A stretch of 64,000 nucleotides of DNA from Loktanella gaetbuli (GTDB lineage Bacteria > Pseudomonadota > Alphaproteobacteria > Rhodobacterales > Rhodobacteraceae), in assembly GCF_020531945.1 (NCBI RefSeq), contig NZ_JAJATZ010000007.1, forward strand, positions 82,007 through 146,006, given 5' to 3'. Below, piece by piece: positions 62,701 through 64,000 of the stretch (positions are counted from its first letter, which is position 1; every line of letters begins with the position of its first letter). A program made the position numbers and the translations under genes. The notes below the pieces were generated by a model. The model had not been told where the DNA came from, searched no databases, and worked only from the letters and a program-made list of their open reading frames with translations.

Positions 62701-63629
62701 CGCACTTCCTCCAGTCGGTCAGTTGCGGGCGGCGGTGTCGGTGATAATGCGGTAATGCGGTCATACAGCACGTCATCCATGACAAAATGCTGTGCCGCCA
62801 GCGAGGGAGCCAGTTGTTCTGTCGATTTCGCCGAAATGATGGGTGAAACGCCGGTCCGGCGTGCGACCCAGGCCACGGCCAGTGTGGCGGGATCGGTGCC
62901 GATGTCGCGTGCGATGTCCGACAGACCCGCGGCGGTGCTGTGCATCCAGTCTTGTCCGTAGCGTGCGGCATACATCTGGTCGGTGCTCAGGCGTCCAGTT
63001 TCCCCGCGGGCGTATTTTCCCGTCAGCAAACCACCGCCAAGGGGGGAATAGGTGCAGGCCAACATCCCCTGATCGGTTGCCATGGGCAGGATTTCGACCT
63101 CTGCCTGACGCTTCACAATGTTGTACATGGGTTGAAGCACATCAATCCGCGTGCCCAGCTGTGCACAAACGGCCTGTGCCTTCATCACTTGCCAGGCGGC
63201 GTAATTGGAAACGCCGATGTGACGGATCACGCCGTTTTGTTGCAGCTCGGCCAAGGTGGCAAAAGTTTCGGCCAGATCGGTGTCGGGGTCCCAGCGATGC
63301 AGATACAACAGGTCGACACTGTCGAGGTTCAGTTGGCTGCGGCTGATGTCCATCTGACGCAGAATATTGGACCGGCCGCATCCGCCTGTGTAACCTACTT
63401 TGGTTGCTAGGAAAATTGCGTCTCGTTCAGCGCTGACCATGGGTCCCAGCAGCGTTTCCGAGGCCCCGTCGGTGTAGCGGACGGCGGTGTCAAAGTGGTT
63501 CACGCCTGCGTCGCGGGCGGCATCATACATGCCGCGGCTGGCGGGCGGATCGGCCCTGCCACCAAATTGCATTGTTCCGAACGTCAGTGCGGAAAGTGGC
63601 GTTCCATCACGTGTTTGTAAGGCTGTCAT
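62697..63629 (-). CDS. Aldo/keto reductase
   Basis: This 310-residue NADPH-dependent TIM-barrel reductase has the catalytic tetrad visible: D in FDTAVRY (with Tyr), K in ATKVGY and H in LYLHRWDPDTD. The HIGVSNYA and SPLGGGLLTGKYARGE segments are typical of the AKR11/AKR13-like subfamily. The substrate is unknown. The ATG at 63629 begins the conserved N-terminus (MTALQTRDGTPLSALTFGTMQFGG). It is upstream of the FAD oxidoreductase with a 4-base overlap. Confidence 0.9.
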   Translation of the reverse strand: MTALQTRDGTPLSALTFGTMQFGGRADPPASRGMYDAARDAGVNHFDTAVRYTDGASETLLGPMVSAERDAIFLATKVGYTGGCGRSNILRQMDISRSQLNLDSVDLLYLHRWDPDTDLAETFATLAELQQNGVIRHIGVSNYAAWQVMKAQAVCAQLGTRIDVLQPMYNIVKRQAEVEILPMATDQGMLACTYSPLGGGLLTGKYARGETGRLSTDQMYAARYGQDWMHSTAAGLSDIARDIGTDPATLAVAWVARRTGVSPIISAKSTEQLAPSLAAQHFVMDDVLYDRITALSPTPPPATDRLEEVR

Positions 63630-63798
63630 GGGTTTTGTGTGACATGCCTGTGTCACAAAAAACAGGGGTTTTGTTCCGTTCATTTTTGCACACAAGGCTG
63701 TCTAGTACTGATGGGTATCGTATTTTTGATAGGCACCCTAATTGCCTTTCACAACGACGGCCTACCCGCCGCCGACCAATTCAAATTAGGAGAAGACC
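63630..63798. other. Intergenic region with the promoter of the terminal secreted gene
   Basis: This 169-base A/T-richer gap lies between divergent genes. It has many T-runs and AAATTAGGAGAAG before the ATG at 63799. I could not pick a firm -35/-10 pair, though TTGATA (63727-63732) with a downstream CTAATT-like box is a candidate. Confidence 0.35.
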
Positions 63799-64000
63799 AT
63801 GAAAAACGTAATCAAATCCGCCCTGATCGTCGCAACCGTTGCGCTGTCCGCAACTGCTGCATCCGCCGCATCCACACCGCTGCTGCCGGTCGAGCGTTTC
63901 GTCGTGTCCAACGAGAACCGCGCGAACTTTGACGCCAACCTGTCCACGCTGGGTATCGAACTGCGCCCCGGCCAGGTGCTGACTGGCGAAGAGCGTGACG
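63799..64000 (+). CDS. Secreted protein of unknown function, 5' part only
   Basis: The first 67 codons run to the window edge. A clear signal peptide (MKNVIKSALIVATVALSATAASAA) is followed by a polar segment (STPLLPVERFVVSNENRANFDANLSTLGIELRPGQVLTGEERD). GGAGAAG precedes the ATG by 6 bases, so the start is good. The mature part matches no family I recognise; a periplasmic or extracellular role is likely. The gene is truncated by the window, not by mutation. Confidence 0.75.
   Translation, partial: MKNVIKSALIVATVALSATAASAASTPLLPVERFVVSNENRANFDANLSTLGIELRPGQVLTGEERD

Overview
The window looks like a chromosomal segment of a marine alphaproteobacterium of the order Rhodobacterales (Roseobacter group). 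The basis is high G+C coding DNA, an F1-only atpHAGDC operon (the Fo genes lie elsewhere in this order), an RpoHII-type heat shock sigma factor, CIRCE-controlled groESL, an Hsp20-DUF1150 pair, a 570-residue Sat-CysC protein, Hint-domain proteins and a dimethylglycine/sarcosine-dehydrogenase-like enzyme. I found no rRNA, tRNA, transposase, integrase, phage gene or CRISPR array. Nearly all genes are core housekeeping or small metabolic genes, densely packed with many 4-8 base overlaps. No gene-free stretch exceeds 300 bases; the longest are 16370-16650 and 35777-36046.

Layout. 1-7.3 kb: the first codons of a probable clpA, gloB, a methyltransferase, the ATP synthase F1 operon and a small H-type lectin gene. 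7.3-16.4 kb: prs, an isomerase/hydrolase pair, a minus-strand group (HAD hydrolase, MaoC hydratase, ribF, ycgN, threonine aldolase), a Mn-type pyrophosphatase, a DUF2161 nuclease-like protein and a TraB/GumN protein. 16.6-27.3 kb: a secreted beta-helix-like protein with acidic repeats, groESL, an alternative oxidase, a YghX-type hydrolase, a glycine amidinotransferase homologue next to an EamA transporter, a lipase-like lipoprotein and purEK. 27.4-35.8 kb: hsp20/DUF1150, a response regulator, an in-frame MarR-type regulator/Sat/CysC ORF with paired operators, trxB, an Lrp regulator, a Hint protein, a YbdK ligase and a 59-residue conserved gene behind a structured leader. 36-43.2 kb: pgeF/midA/lgt, ubiK, phnA, a frameshifted comM, a GST and cobU. 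43.3-53.2 kb: rpoH-chaN, coaBC-dut-moeB-like, an ABC importer pair without its ATPase, an M3 peptidase and a cation efflux protein. 53.3-64 kb: a D-2-hydroxyacid dehydrogenase, panBC, an 834-residue GcvT-family oxidoreductase, a second Hint protein, an amino-acid-oxidase-like/aldo-keto reductase pair and the start of a secreted protein.

Genes that work together. The F1 genes build the ATP synthase head. The heat shock response is represented at three levels: rpoH itself with an ECF-like promoter, groESL with a CIRCE operator, and hsp20 with a sigma-32-like promoter. ribF, panBC, coaBC and purEK supply cofactors and nucleotides. Sat-CysC activates sulfate to PAPS and seems to be under its own attached wHTH domain. 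trxB/lrp and maoC share a TTTGTTGC operator-like element. I saw no clear defence, conjugation or secondary-metabolite system. The most unusual items are the regulator-enzyme fusion with its tandem GTTC-N6-GAAC sites, the structured leader of the 59-residue gene, the acidic beta-helix repeats, the comM frameshift, the ECF-type promoter of rpoH, and a family of short extragenic repeats.
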